From the NCBI GenBank assembly GCA_037953745.1, contig JBAKBP010003179.1, forward strand, positions 62,001 through 126,000: a stretch of DNA of 64,000 nt, written 5' to 3'. A program made the translations under genes and the position numbers. The notes below the pieces were generated by a model, which was not told the origin of the DNA, ran no database searches, and was given only the letters and a program-made list of their open reading frames with translations. Positions 28,730 to 40,200 of the stretch are shown here, piece by piece. This stretch comes from Lithodes maja (Eukaryota > Arthropoda > Malacostraca > Decapoda > Lithodidae). Numbering within the stretch: the first letter of the stretch is position 1; every line of letters begins with the position of its first letter.

Positions 28730-29147
28730 AAGCCGCGAGGTCGGTGAACACAGTCCGTTGCAACGCCCATTCAACAAGAACGCCCTGCCCACACGACAGG
28801 GCGGCCGCCCACAGGGTGGCCGGCCCGGGCAGGGAGGAGGCATGCAAGGAGAAGGGTGTCGGGCCGCGAGGAAGAACAACTCCACCGAGACCCCCAATAG
28901 AGTCAACGACCTGGAGGAACCCCCGCAGAAGGAAAACAGGGGACAGCCTGTCTGAGTGTCTAACCCGAAGGCCACCGACTGACCCCGAAGGGCCAGCGCG
29001 GGGACCCGCAGGAAGAACTGAGGAACCAACAGTCCGAGGGCATAGATGGGTAAGGGGAGGGAGACCCACCCATCAGCCAGGAAGTGGACGGCCCAGGTTC
29101 GATCGGGAACCCCACCCAACCTCGCTCGACGGATCTGTGGCTACCCA
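28730..29147 (-). pseudogene. DIRS-type RNase H remnant
   Basis: The minus strand reads WVATDPSSEVGWGSRSNLGR (usual TDAS-x-x-GWG start of the domain) and, after a frame change, ATLWAAALSCGQGVLVEW then ALQRTVF, which parallels the conserved ADALSR...EW end of DIRS RNase H regions. The Asp of TDAS is kept but Ala is Pro. Confidence 0.65.
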
Positions 29148-29317
29148 GACCGTCGGCGAGGGGGGCGGACCAGGGCACAGCCGCAGAGAGCGAGCCCGGA
29201 GCAACCCAGAGACCGAAGCGGCAGCGAACGGGACGCAGGAGCGGCAGGAGCCGAACCAGAGGGGCAACGGAAACATCACGGGGCCCATGAGGAGGAGGCG
29301 GAGGAGCCAGAGGCACC

Positions 29318-29962
29318 CTAAGGAAAGGGGCAGAGCGGCCCAAAGCAGCGAACCCACGAACGAGTCCCACGAACGAGTCCCAGAGCCACCCCAGGAGGGA
29401 GACCGAGTGCAACACGGCGAAGACCGTCCACCGAAGGAGCACCGCGGTCGGCAGACCCCGGGTCACCGTAGCGCCGGAGAAAACCCATGCGAGATCGACC
29501 CATGGCACGACACGCGACGGGGTCAAGCGTGAAACGGGAACACCAAAAGGGGAACCCTAACCGTGCGACGGTGCGAACGACTGTGAGGGCGGCGCCAACG
29601 CACAGGCCGAGGGCTTCGGAAACAACCAACCAGTCGGCCAAGGAAAACAGGAGCTGGAGCCCGCTCCTGAGGAGAGGACCCAGAGCCTGCCCCACATGTG
29701 CGGAGAAGAGCCGCGGCGCGATGTGGAGACCGAAGGGAAGGCCGGCGAACAGGAACACACGAGCGGAAGTCCGAACGGCCAAGAATCGCTGGAAGAGAGG
29801 ATGGAGAGGAACGAGCCAAGACGCATCCTGGAGGGCACAGGCCCAGGCGTACCAGGGGTACCGGCAGCATCCGAAACCGAGTGAGCAGGACGCGCCCGTT
29901 GAGGGCCGACAGAACCACCAACGGTCGCATCGCGCCGCAGTTCGACGGGACCAGAAAGACAC
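29318..29962 (-). pseudogene. DIRS-type reverse transcriptase
   Basis: Polymerase that copies the element RNA. Peptide landmarks: ALQDASWLVPLHPLFQRFLAV (motif A, usual form D-A-Y-W), FAGLPFGLHIAPRLFSAHV (the P-F-G-L-x-x-A-P-R block typical of DIRS and related LTR-type RTs), and LFSLADWLVVSEAL where the catalytic YLDDW box reads LADW. Loss of the first catalytic Asp and Tyr indicates inactivity. The frame exits near 29440. Confidence 0.78.
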
Positions 29963-30249
29963 GGGAGAGGAAAACCGGGCGACCGGCGATCAACCCCCTC
30001 GACGCTACCCAGCTCGGGCATGGAAGGGAGCACGTGGGCCACGTCCGAAGAGAAGGGCCGGCGGCGGTGACAAGAGCGGAAAGGGGGTCGAGACGCCCAC
30101 CACCAGGGGAGACCCCACCGCGCAACCCGCCGCCCCCAATGTCCCTCGCGGCAACCGAGGGGTGCAAGGGCAAAAACAACCCGAGGGAGCACCCGAGAGG
30201 AGGGGAGCGACCCGGTCGGCCAGGCGAGAAGGAGAACAAGGAGGCCGAC

Positions 30250-33100
30250 CCAGAGAACTACACATTGTGTTGACGCGGAGGTACCCTCGGTACGGGCCGT
30301 GCGGGCACGAGCGCCACGTCGACCTCTACCCCCCCCCCCCCCAACCCCAGGCCGGCGCGGGGCAGACCACGTCGAAGGGCGGCCAGAAGTGGAAGGACGG
30401 CCAGCCCCGACACAGCGGGGATGAAAAGGGGCAAGAACAGAAGGGCGAGGCGGAATCGACGCACTGGCCTGCAACGTCCCAGTCCTGCGGCCGCGCAAGG
30501 CGGCAGCACGTGTAGCAGCACCCCGAAGAGGACCGGCAGAAGGAAGGGACTGAGAAGACCCCGCGTGCGACACAGCACGACGGTGCGTGACGGAAGCAGG
30601 GAACGCAATGACACAGCGCGTCGTCGCGTGTCGGAAGCAGGGGCCGCCGCCAGAGAAGCGAGCATACCCAAGCAACCAGCTGAAACAACCCCGACGTATG
30701 TAGCGCAGAGTACAACAAACCCTGACGAATATCCAAGGGGGCCGGCCGGCAGAACGAGGACCGCACTGTCGGGCGGCGCCGAGTTGCCGCGCACAAAACC
30801 GCCTGCAGCTCGGGAACCAAAGACACCGCGAGCCGAAGGCGGACCCGCAGAACGCGGTCCAAACCCTCGCGAAGAGCGCCTGGCGCAGACGCCCCGAAAA
30901 GCCGCAGGCGGGAACAGACGGCTGGAGGGAACCGAAAGACAAGACAAGAAGTCCGTCACCCACCGTCGCAAGGGAAAAACCGTGGCGACAGAGGCCTGAT
31001 CCGGGGGAGAGAAGAACGGGGTAGCAATAGAACAAAGTTCAAGAATGGGCGCGCCCATCCAGGACCAGAACGCGCCGGCCAACCTGCCGACAGACACAAG
31101 AGGAGGCAAAAGCAGGGACGACCCCAGTCCAACATCAAGGCGAGTAACCTAAGGGAGGGACCGAAGGAGAGCCGTCGACGGAACGGTGTGAAGGCGAAGG
31201 CCACAGCAAACCAGGCCTCCAAGGGGAGAGGGCGACCGAGCATGACGGCGAAGCCAGGCGTACCGGCGCCGCACAAACCCGTCCCATAGGAGGACAGACC
31301 CGTCAACACAGCCAGGGACTGAACAGCCGGAAGGAGGTCAGTGCGGCTGAAGTCTGACCAGAGCGGAGGCCTGCAGAAGGGAGCGGGACCGTAGCAGGGG
31401 TAGGAAAGGCGAGGCGCTGAGGGGGAGGCACCGCCAAGAAGCGCGAGAAGAGGGAGGCGGCCAACGACGCCAAGCACCCGTCGAAGCGTGACACAACCCA
31501 GTCCCGCAAAGCCAACAATCGAACCGAGAGAGGCGACCCCCCCCACCACCCCCCCACCCAGAAGGGTCGGTCCGCAGGGACAAGCGTGAGCGGGAGCGAG
31601 ACCCACGACACGAACCAGCAGCGTCGCGGCCCAAGGAAGGCGAGCGACGACGGCCGCGTCGCCGTAGAGGGACCCGTCCCCGAACACGAACGGCCGAGGG
31701 GGAAACAGCACCATCCCCCTCTTCCAGCGACACGACAGCACCCGAGAAAAGGGGGACCCCGAAGCCTCACCGAGGCAAGAGGAGGGGTACCCCCCAGGCG
31801 AGACGGGAAGTGAAGGGCAGGAAGAGAAGAAGGAGGAGGAGCAGGACGACGGGAGGGGGAAGGCTGGCCGGGTGAAAGGAGGCCAGAAGGAGCCGCAGGG
31901 GGAAACAGAGCAAGGACCCCCGGGGCTGAGAGAACAGGGCGGCCCGACACCGAGGCGGAGGAGGGAGGGACCCCCACCGCGGGACGAGACCGTGAAGGAA
32001 GAAGAGGCACTGAAGCAGGTGAAGGAGGAGAAGCAACGACACCCAGGCGGACCCTCCTGGACAGTGTAGGAGGGAGCAGAGGGCCAGCGACAGCACGAAC
32101 AACCGCGTGCGGAGAGGACAACGGAAGAGGAAGTCGTCTGGGCTAGGAAAGCGGGCGGAAGGGAGGAGAGCCCCTATCCGTAGAGGCCAGGGGAGGGCGC
32201 ATAGGAGCAGAGCCGCTAACCCCGGCCTCAGGGCGAGAACCAAGACGAGGGCGACGGGCGACGTCAAGGCGAACAGGAGGACGACGAGGGGCAGGAGCGA
32301 GGCGAGCGAGAGCGTGGAGGCTTAGGTTGACCAGTAGCGTAGGGGAACCATATGATACCCAGCCCGCCTTGTACCATGTGTGCCAACCCCAGATGGGACG
32401 GCACAACGTCGTCCACGAATTCCAGGTACCTATTTACAGCTAGGTGAACTGAGGCTAACACATGAAAGGAGACAAGCCCAATTCGGCACCGCCCGGTCTG
32501 GGAGGGAACCCCCGACCCCTCGCGAGTGAGACGAGAGCGCCACCTACGAGGCTACGGGCTGGGGTGAACGGCCGGCAGTCGGGTCAGGGATACCCAGGGT
32601 GACGCGGAACCGGGCGGCAACAAAAGCCGGGGAACGGCGGCCCACAGGCCCAATGTGGCGGGAGACCATCGGCCACACCGACGGAAGGGAAGCAGAGGCC
32701 ACAGCCACCGCCGAGGAACCAGGGCCATGGAGCAGCACAACCACCAGGGCCAGACACGGGCCACACAGAGCAGGGAGGTAGGCCGTAGAGGACACAAAGA
32801 GCGAGTGGCGCAAGCAGGACATGTGGCTCACCAAGCACGGGGAGCGACAACCAAGGCGAAAGCAAAGCAGCCGACCAGCACGAGAAGAACACACACCAGA
32901 AGCAGCACGTCGAAGGTGTAAGTGTAGAGAATGTCCAAGAAGAACCAGGGAAGGAGCATGGGGAAACAGGAACACACATGCAAACAGGCATCTGTACTCA
33001 CCCTAAACCGGGAGCACAGAGGTAGGTGAGGAGGGCGGCCGAGGCGGAAGAGCACCAGCAGAACCTGCAAAGATGGAGAAAGTGTTAACCACCACTCAAC
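30250..33100 (-). other. G+C-rich upstream part of the DIRS-like block
   Basis: Long open frames exist on both strands, mainly because stop codons are rare in such G+C-rich DNA. No cysteine knuckle or other domain could be named. Two C runs (near 30330 and 31540) may mark frame errors. Confidence 0.4.
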
Positions 33101-33203
33101 ATCTTATATGCAGGGCCTATAACACCAGGAAAGTGCATACACCAATATAGTATCAGGCAACAATATGACACAAAAAAGGGTCAACAGTGAAAGCCAACTA
33201 TAA

Positions 33204-33346
33204 CCGCAAATTTGCGGGCCAATGGAGGTAGATCCGTACCGACACAAACCCCCCACATCGTCACGCGACCCCCCAGCGATCTCCGCAAATTTGCGGGGAG
33301 CCGAAACGACCCAGAGGGCCGAATCGAGCACACCGCAAATTTGCGG
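33204..33346. repeat. Three copies of the palindrome CCGCAAATTTGCGG
   Basis: Exact 14-bp copies at 33204-33217, 33283-33296 and 33333-33346 (start spacings 79 and 50 bp), near the upstream edge of the DIRS-like block. Each is a perfect palindrome. Confidence 0.9.
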
Positions 33347-33785
33347 GACCTGCCAAGAGGGCCCGGTGCCGAACAAGTGAGAGGGGCGTCTAGGAAAACC
33401 AAAAAAGGCCGGCAAACAAGCGTCAACTCCTTATGAACTCCAAGCGAAGATGACCGTGACCATCTAGCTGAGCAGTGTCTTCCTTGATAATATCCTGACT
33501 CGACCGGTCAAGGGAGAGGCAAGGAAGGCACACCAGGGGAGAGGAGGCACATCCCCTGGGAACCACCCAACCCACAGAGATAGAGCAAAGCCCATGAGGA
33601 GAAGTGGCAGGTTGGGTGATTTGGCACAACAGGGGCCCCCGTGGGGTACCCCAGGATTGGGCAAAAGTTATGAAAGGATGGAGGTGAAAACAGGAAGGGA
33701 AACACAAAAAACCAGTAATGAAACTGGTGAGAAAAAGGGTGGCCTAGCCGCGAGTAGAGAATGTGTCAGGGGCGAAAAAACCCTG

Positions 33786-33985
33786 NNNNNNNNNNNNNNN
33801 NNNNNNNNNNNNNNNNNNNNNNNNNNNNNNNNNNNNNNNNNNNNNNNNNNNNNNNNNNNNNNNNNNNNNNNNNNNNNNNNNNNNNNNNNNNNNNNNNNNN
33901 NNNNNNNNNNNNNNNNNNNNNNNNNNNNNNNNNNNNNNNNNNNNNNNNNNNNNNNNNNNNNNNNNNNNNNNNNNNNNNNNNNNNN
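33786..33985. other. Assembly gap (200 N)
   Basis: Exactly 200 undetermined bases. The gap hides the upstream end of the DIRS-like block and possibly further exons of the host gene. Confidence 1.
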
Positions 33986-34553
33986 GTTGAGGGATGGTTA
34001 CACTACTTTATATCAGTCAGTAGAGTATAATTATGTAAAATAAAATATATATATATGCTGTATAGAACTTTTATCGGATAATAATCAGTCGGTAAGCAAT
34101 CTGAATTTTTTTTTAAATATAGACTGTATAGAAATTTTATCGGATATAATTCAATCTGTAGGCAATCCCTAAAAAAGTTATAATTCAATTGCTTTATCCC
34201 TACAATACTCACTGCCAAAACACAAAATTCTACAGTATGATGTAAACTCAAATCGTGCTGTTGCAAAATAAACGTGCTGAGTAGTGCGTGTGCTGGATTC
34301 AATGTGCAAAACGACATGTGCTCAAGACGTGATGAAAGATCAAGGATACTCCGTTGAACCAAAATGAAAACGGGCAATATAACCCCAAGCAAACCCACAC
34401 CCTTACCGCCCTGTCTCTTTCCTGCCCTCATGTCCCTCTAAAGGCAGATTTACCCGAGATAATTTTCCTGCAGCTTTTATCGGCAACTCTGATCAGGCAG
34501 CTTGTGAATAATACTTGTGGAAGAATTTGGACACCAATAATAATCTCCCTTCA
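33986..34553. other. A+T-rich sequence, nothing recognised
   Basis: A short direct repeat (TATAGAA-TTTTATCGGATA near 34062 and 34127) is the only structure seen. Confidence 0.5.
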
Positions 34554-34775
34554 GTCTATACTCGGTTTCTTTTCAGCTGACGGTAAATTAAATCCCTTAG
34601 CTGCTAATTTCTGTATACTTAATGGAAAAATAGGAATCTACCAAGTCTCTGCATCATATGAAGACCAAGTTTATATAACTATCACCATATTTCACTACAC
34701 AAACTTCAAAATAACTGAGAAATCTTGATGGGAACTTTGCAATTTACCATCAGTATCAAAGAAACAGAGTATAGT
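34554..34775. mobile_element. MITE family E
   Basis: Inverted ends TATACTCGGTTTCTTTTCAG and CAAAGAAACAGAGTATAG. Interior block GGGAACTTTGCAATTTACC is shared with 39980-40200 and, more diverged, 49219-49404. Confidence 0.8.
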
Positions 34776-35146
34776 TTCTGATACCAGTGCAAAATAGTCG
34801 CAAAATGTTACCAGAAAAAGTGGTAGATCAAAAGTTGCGGGAAAAAGCCTCCGTGTAGATCCAACTTAACTAACGGTCTGTCCGCCAGATGTCCTCGTGT
34901 GGCCTGCCCGTGGTGTCGTGTCCTTAAAATGTCCAGATGTCCCACTCCCCTCAGGGTCCGATATAAACAAAGGAAGTAGCAGGGAATTTCTTTGACTGCA
35001 GAGTGCTGTGACGCTAGGTTTAATAGTTTGGGGCGGAGAGCCGTGTCACCCAGATATTATCGTGTACGGTCCCGGTCAAAAGTCCTCTGCCAGGTGTTTT
35101 CTGATAATCTGGTTATTTGGTTCATTATGAAGACTATAGACTAACT

Positions 35147-35215
35147 TAAAATGAAAAACTTGCAAACTAAACAAACCAAAACTGGGACGATACAAGATAA
35201 AGGTAAAATAACTTT
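35147..35215 (+). repeat. Dispersed repeat A
   Basis: ATGAAAAACTTGCAAACTAA to GATAAAGGTAAAATAAC. Confidence 0.6.
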
Positions 35216-35315
35216 GCATAAGTATGTAATGGGAGTGCTATTGAATCTGCTGATGTGGACAACTACTGCTGAGGACCACATACCAGATTTTATTATTTAT
35301 TATTATTATTATTAA

Positions 35316-35542
35316 CCCTCTCACGACCATATGACGCAGAGGTTGCCAGATTAGCAATAAGAAATAGAGTTCTCTCACTCTTATAATTACCTCTCCAAAA
35401 TTAGTTTTCTGCCCACAGCTAACTCAAAGACAACTGCAGAGGTTAAAGTAATTAAACTAAAGGTTTTTAAATACCCCTGGTGGTAACAAAGGCTTTAAAG
35501 TATCCCTAATAGGCTCAAAATTGCGTCAAGAACGTGAGAGGG
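35316..35542. mobile_element. TTAA MITE (family F)
   Basis: TTAA at 35312-35315 and 35543-35546, ends CCCTCTCACG and CGTGAGAGGG. Interior shared with 36163-36378 and 60196-60423. Confidence 0.85.
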
Positions 35543-35546
35543 TTAA

Positions 35547-36158
35547 TTGGTTGTCAACAAAGCAGAGTAGACCTTAAACTCAGCATTTGTTCATCTACAG
35601 TTTTACCACATGACCGAGTGTGCCTGGCAGAGAATTTTGAGTGGGGACTGTACATTCTGCTTGGCCAATTAGACTTTATGACTGGAAGTTTGTGGAGGTT
35701 GATGTAAATAGTGTATTGTAAACTATGGGTATCTCCTGACTGGCCAAACAATTCCTTTTTTTTCCAAACCTGGTTGCCGGTCACACAACATGCCTTCGCT
35801 TTTTAAAGAGGACTTCCACAAATTCTTTCTCTATCGCTGTTGTATAAAATGTATACAAAGAAAAGGTCTTCGTAATGTTGCAACGAGCCTTTAAACTGAA
35901 CTATTTTGCTACAAACAGTCTAGGTATTGATGGTGATTGGAGCAGGGTTTTCATTTTTACGAGGTTTAAATATGTCATTCCATTATTTACTCATTCTGTA
36001 TTGTTGATGTACACCCCTTGAGGACGTTGGAAGGAATTTAATATGCAGCCTTTGTATTCATCATGAGGAGTTCTATTAAAGTTATATTATTTTCATTGTA
36101 TAAATACTGAGGAGTTTATGAGTGATATTAAAAGTCTGAAAAGGACAGCTTTGAACTC
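35547..36158. other. Unannotated interval
   Basis: A+T-rich. A 76-codon minus-strand frame at 35784-35554 has no recognisable motif and is probably chance. Confidence 0.4.
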
Positions 36159-36162
36159 TTAA

Positions 36163-36378
36163 CCCTTTCAGGTCCGGGGGTTGCCGTTTAGTATTCAAAA
36201 TAGAATGATCTTACTCTCATAATTACCTCTCCAAAATTAATTTTCTGCCCACAACTCACTCAAAGACAACTGTAGAGGTTGAAATAATTAAACTAAAGGT
36301 TTCTAAACACCCCTGATGGTCACAAAGGTTTAAAGTATCCCTTAAGGACGCGATCGCATCCACACGTGCGTGAAAGGG
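36163..36378. mobile_element. TTAA MITE (family F)
   Basis: TTAA at 36159-36162 and 36379-36382, ends CCCTTTCAGG and GTGAAAGGG. Confidence 0.8.
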
Positions 36379-36515
36379 TTAATATACATTCCACAGTATT
36401 GTCAGAACATTCCTGCAAGTACTTAAGATTTTGTAAAGCAAAATATATAATTTACAAGTGCTGCATAATTGAGTAAAGCTGGATTTCCTAAATCTCCAAA
36501 GGGATCATACTTTAA

Positions 36516-36725
36516 GCCGTACTGTACCGGTGATGTTCTTTTCATTGTATTCTGGCACCTATTACATGATTTTATTCAGTTTAGGAAGGATCTCTAGCAA
36601 TAACTATAAAGCTTGGAACTATCTCAATGAACCCTTTTGATTACCACAGATCCTTCTTAAGCTGCATAAAATCTTCTAAATATAGCTAGAATATAATATT
36701 ACACACGTCGCTGGTACTCAAGGGG
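36516..36725. mobile_element. TTAA MITE (family G), reverse of 4352-4564
   Basis: TTAA at 36512-36515 and 36726-36729. CCACAGATCCTTCTTAAGCT and ATATAGCTAGAATA match the 4352 copy in reverse. Confidence 0.75.
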
Positions 36726-37126
36726 TTAAGCAAATTGAGTATGAGCAAGATATGACTTTGCAGAAGTTACCAAATCGCCCAGTACTCCAGACACTTGATG
36801 ATAAATGATTTTGCCAATTAGTTGTATGTATTCAGGCGGTTTTTTATTTGTTTATAGTTTTTTATTTTAGTTGTATGTATTCCGGCTGGTTTTTATTATT
36901 TTTTACATATTTTTTTTTATTTTTTTTTAGTTGTATGTATTCAGGCCGGGTTTTTTTTTTTTTTTTTTACTTGCTTGATATTAAAATTGTGCTAAAGATT
37001 ACAAATACTCCTCAGCAAAAATAATGAACCGAGTGATGATGAGCCTTCTACTGTTTTTTTACGGGATACATGTAAATAATAATAATAGTAAATATCCGGT
37101 ACCACCAGCCCTGTAAATCAGATTAA

Positions 37127-37333
37127 GGGGGGTCACCTGCTTTTTTTCTCTTCTTTTCTATTTCTCTATATTTCTCTGGCTTGTATCCATTCGGCCCCAT
37201 TCAGCCTACTGTTTTAAGACGTTTATCCCTATCCAAGTGTCGTCTTAAAAGAGTAGGCTGAATGGGGCCAAATGGATACAAGCCAGAGAAAGAGAGGAAA
37301 GGAGAGAAATACAAAAAAAGCAGGTCACTCCCC
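37127..37333. mobile_element. TTAA MITE (family D2), palindromic short form
   Basis: TTAA at 37123-37126 and 37334-37337. The halves are inverted around 37230 (GGCTTGTATCCATTCGGCCC versus its complement). Confidence 0.88.
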
Positions 37334-37622
37334 TTAAGGTTCGTCATAAACTTGTAAAATAATAAAGTACAGTACTGTACTGTACACGGAAGGCCGGACC
37401 CACCGTGTAAAGGTTAACAATTGTACAGTTTGCAATTTTTGTACAACAGGAAAAAGGTTTAGTGTAAGATTTGAGTTTTATATTGTTGGGTCTGAGGAAG
37501 GACTGCTTAATGCTTCCCCGAGCGAAGTGCCAGAGCTTGCAGTCTTCCCTTCAACATTGCAGATGGTGTCAGTTTCAAGCTCAACACTGCCATAAACAAG
37601 TGAAGAAAAAGAGCATTGGCTC

Positions 37623-38375
37623 TGTACACTCGGTCAAAGAAGTATCTGCACCCCTACACTGATCATCTGGTGTGTACAGCTTGATAGGGTTGTTGTTGTT
37701 GTTGTTGTTCCCCAAGCTGCCTGGCCGAACAGCCCCAAGGCCCCGAGCAATTCCAAGGCCATAACTGAGCGCCCCCACAGAACCCTCCCTGCCGACCACA
37801 ATAAAGCCTGGGTGACCGAAGCCACTCCATGGCGGGGAGCTGAGGAGGGTGCAGAAACGCCCGGGAAACCAAAGCCCCACCCAGGGCCCTGTGCCCCTCA
37901 GCAATTATGAAGAGAAAGTTGAGGGGCAAGGGAAAAATGTGACGCTTTGGCTTCCAATCTTGGTAGATTGGGAGGTCAATCCACGGAAAAGACGCCGTCA
38001 CTTGAGATCTAGAAAATATATAAGTTAAAGGAACAGTCAGAGTAAGCTATGGGTATGGCAGAGATCGCTCAGTTCTCACTCTGATAGACCAGCCCATCAC
38101 CACATGACTAGAACCCAATCCTCTCAGCATCAGCTAGGAAAGGCCCTAGAAAGCCGCCTGTGGCGGGGGGATAGCTCCCCTATTTCAACCCCTTTCGGGG
38201 TCGGGCACCCGCCCGCTTGATAGGGTTGGCACCTCTGCCTGCAACTATATCCTGTGTCAGAGAAGATCGTCTCTGACACATGGATATAGTTGCAGGCTAA
38301 GTTGCCAACCCTACCGAGCTGTACACACTAGATGATCAGCGTAGGGGTGCAGATACTTCTTTGACCGAGTGTACA
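37623..38375. mobile_element. Palindromic MITE carrying a nested SINE
   Basis: Left arm from TGTACACTCGGTCAAAGAAG and right arm ending in its complement. The arms meet at TGCAACTATATCCTGTGTCA and its inverse near 38247-38298. The left arm is interrupted at 37692 by the SINE at 37693-38215. Confidence 0.85.
37693..38215 (-). mobile_element. Full-length LINE-tailed SINE-like element (523 bp)
   Basis: Flanked by a perfect 13-bp target-site duplication CTTGATAGGGTTG (37680-37692, 38216-38228). On the minus strand it starts GCGGGTGCCCGACCCCGAAA and ends GGCCAGGCAGCTTGGGGAAC then (AAC)n. The last ~80 bp resemble the 3' end of the jockey-like LINE at 12277-15041 (GGGGCTGTTCGGCCAGGCAG is shared exactly). 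This is the usual relation of a SINE to the LINE that moves it. No clear tRNA, 5S or 7SL head was recognised. Confidence 0.82.
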
Positions 38376-39068
38376 TAAACACATTGCTTCAATTTTTGTG
38401 GCTAAATGAAATATAATTTCTTAACCTTAGGGCTCTAGAAGCCAATTTCTAACTTTCCAGCAGTTTTGTCAAGCCTAAACATACCTTGTTAAGCAACCTG
38501 CTCGGTCAGGTTTTGGCAATTTACAGTAGGATGCCAGAGGTAAATTTTCATGACTCATTATTAAGCAGATTTAACTTCTTTTTTCTTCTATGTGAATGAG
38601 GGAGACAAAAGGCAAAACTGCCTGTAACGAGTGCCTCCCTCAGAGTTGAACGAGTGACAGAGCCAAAATCAAGGAATGTTCGAGCCAAAACTTAACTCTC
38701 CCTTGAAACTTTACACATTATGTAACCATTCTCTTGAGAGGCCAATAAGTAATAATAACAGAGTCCTTTCTTTTGTCATTCATGTAACTGATTGCTAGGG
38801 ATTTGAGCCACCAAGACAGAACCAGTGTTTCTTTAGTCTACGCTAATTGGTTATAATGTTATCGATGGTAGTGTTTTTCTTCTAACTGACCCCTACTGTA
38901 TGACAAGAATTTAAAGTCTTTGAGCTCTTCTCACTGACTTTGAATCTTGATAGCCAAATTCTGAAGCATCTGGGATATAATAATAAACTTGTAATACCTT
39001 TTTTTTAGTTCAATGCAGGTTGAAAACAGTAGGCAACCATTATTTCAAGTCCCCGAGGATAGTGCTAG
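38376..39068. other. A+T-rich sequence, nothing recognised
   Basis: No repeat with another copy in the window, no coding signal. Confidence 0.5.
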
Positions 39069-39694
39069 TACTGTAGTCTGTTCGCTGTAAGTAGGCGAGA
39101 AATCATGACCTCTATCCTCTGTACCTCAAAAAAGGGCTAGAGCAAATTGGATGTAAATTTCCACATCCATTCCTTGACTGACTCTTCCCAAATGGTAGAA
39201 ATATTAGCTTGATTACTCAAGTCATTTTTGAGTTACAGAGGTTGTTGTTGTTGTTGTTTTTCCCCAAGCTGCCTGGCTGAACAGCCCCAAGGCCCCGAGC
39301 AAGGCCAAGGCCATAACCGAGCGCCCCCACAGAACCCCCCCCGCCGACCACAATAAAGCCTGGGTGACCGAAGCCACTCCATGGCGGGGAGCTGAGGAGG
39401 GTGCGGAAACGCCCGGGAAACCAAAGCCCCACCCAGGGCCCTGTGCCCCTCAGCAATTATGAAGAGAAAGTTGAGGGGCAAAGGAAAGATGTGACGCTTT
39501 GGCTTCCAATCTTGGTAGATTAGGAGGTCAATCCACGCAAGAGACGTCGTCACTTGAGATCTAGAAAATATACAAGTAAAAGGAACAGTCAGAGTAAGCT
39601 ATGGGTATGGCAGAGATCGCTCAGTTCTCACTCTGATAGACCAGCCCATCACCACCAGGTGATGATTTCTCGCCTACTTACAGCGAATAGACTA
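39069..39694. mobile_element. MITE interrupted by a LINE-tailed SINE
   Basis: Ends GTCTGTTCGCTGTAAGTAGG and CCTACTTACAGCGAATAGAC are inverted. It is related to 25945-26170 and split near 39240 by the SINE copy. Confidence 0.82.
39240..39653 (-). mobile_element. LINE-tailed SINE, 5'-truncated copy
   Basis: About 414 bp, very similar to 37693-38105 and truncated in GATGGGCTGG at its 5' end. The (AAC)n tail lies on the left. Confidence 0.85.
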
Positions 39695-39979
39695 TAGTAG
39701 GGGTTTGTGATTTGGATGCTCGCCGCTACTCTCTCAAACGGGAAACGAAGCGGTTGGGTCGCAGCTAGAAAAAAATGAAAAATACTCGGAAGATGGCATA
39801 CAAAGGATGGCGCTAATGTGTCGGGCATTAAAGTATATACATTATACATGTATACAAAAACCCTAACTCGTGGCATTGTAAAAAGGCATATGCAATTAAG
39901 AATATGTTTTAAAGCGTAAGAGAAAAAAAACTATTCTGGTGAGGGACGGTGCAATGTGTATTTTCTGTAGCTCAAGTGA

Positions 39980-40200
39980 ACTATACTGGGCTTCTTTTCA
40001 ACTGGCGGTAAATTGAATCCCTTAGCCGCTAATTTATCGATACTTAGTGGGAAAATATGAAACCACTATGTCTCTGCATCATATTAAGACCAAGTTTATA
40101 TAATTAGCACCATATATCACTACAAAATCTTCAAAATAACGGAGAGATCTTGATGGGAACTTTGCAATTTACCGTCAGTTGAAAAGAAACCGCGTATAGT
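39980..40200. mobile_element. MITE family E
   Basis: ACTATACTGGGCTTCTTTTC and GAAAAGAAACCGCGTATAGT are inverted ends. Confidence 0.85.

Larger units (their letters stand above)
27240..33100 (-). mobile_element. DIRS-like tyrosine-recombinase retroelement, decayed
   Basis: A sharply G+C-rich block within A+T-rich sequence. Minus-strand frames give, in order, reverse transcriptase (29962-29318), RNase H (about 29147-28730) and tyrosine recombinase (about 28230-27480), the domain order of DIRS elements. The region 33100-30250 lies upstream in the element and would hold the gag-like part, but I recognise no domain there. Several frameshifts are needed, so the copy is dead as assembled. Edges are composition-based. 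Confidence 0.75.

Noticed and set aside
27287..32406. Many long open frames on both strands as possible host genes
   Set aside because: They overlap in several frames, have biased composition (Ala, Arg, Pro, Gly or Leu, Ser, Val), and the only recognisable domains are the decayed DIRS ones on the minus strand. G+C-rich DNA has few stop codons.
35554..35784. 76-codon minus-strand frame as a small gene
   Set aside because: No motif, no splice context, and it lies between two copies of a MITE in A+T-rich DNA.
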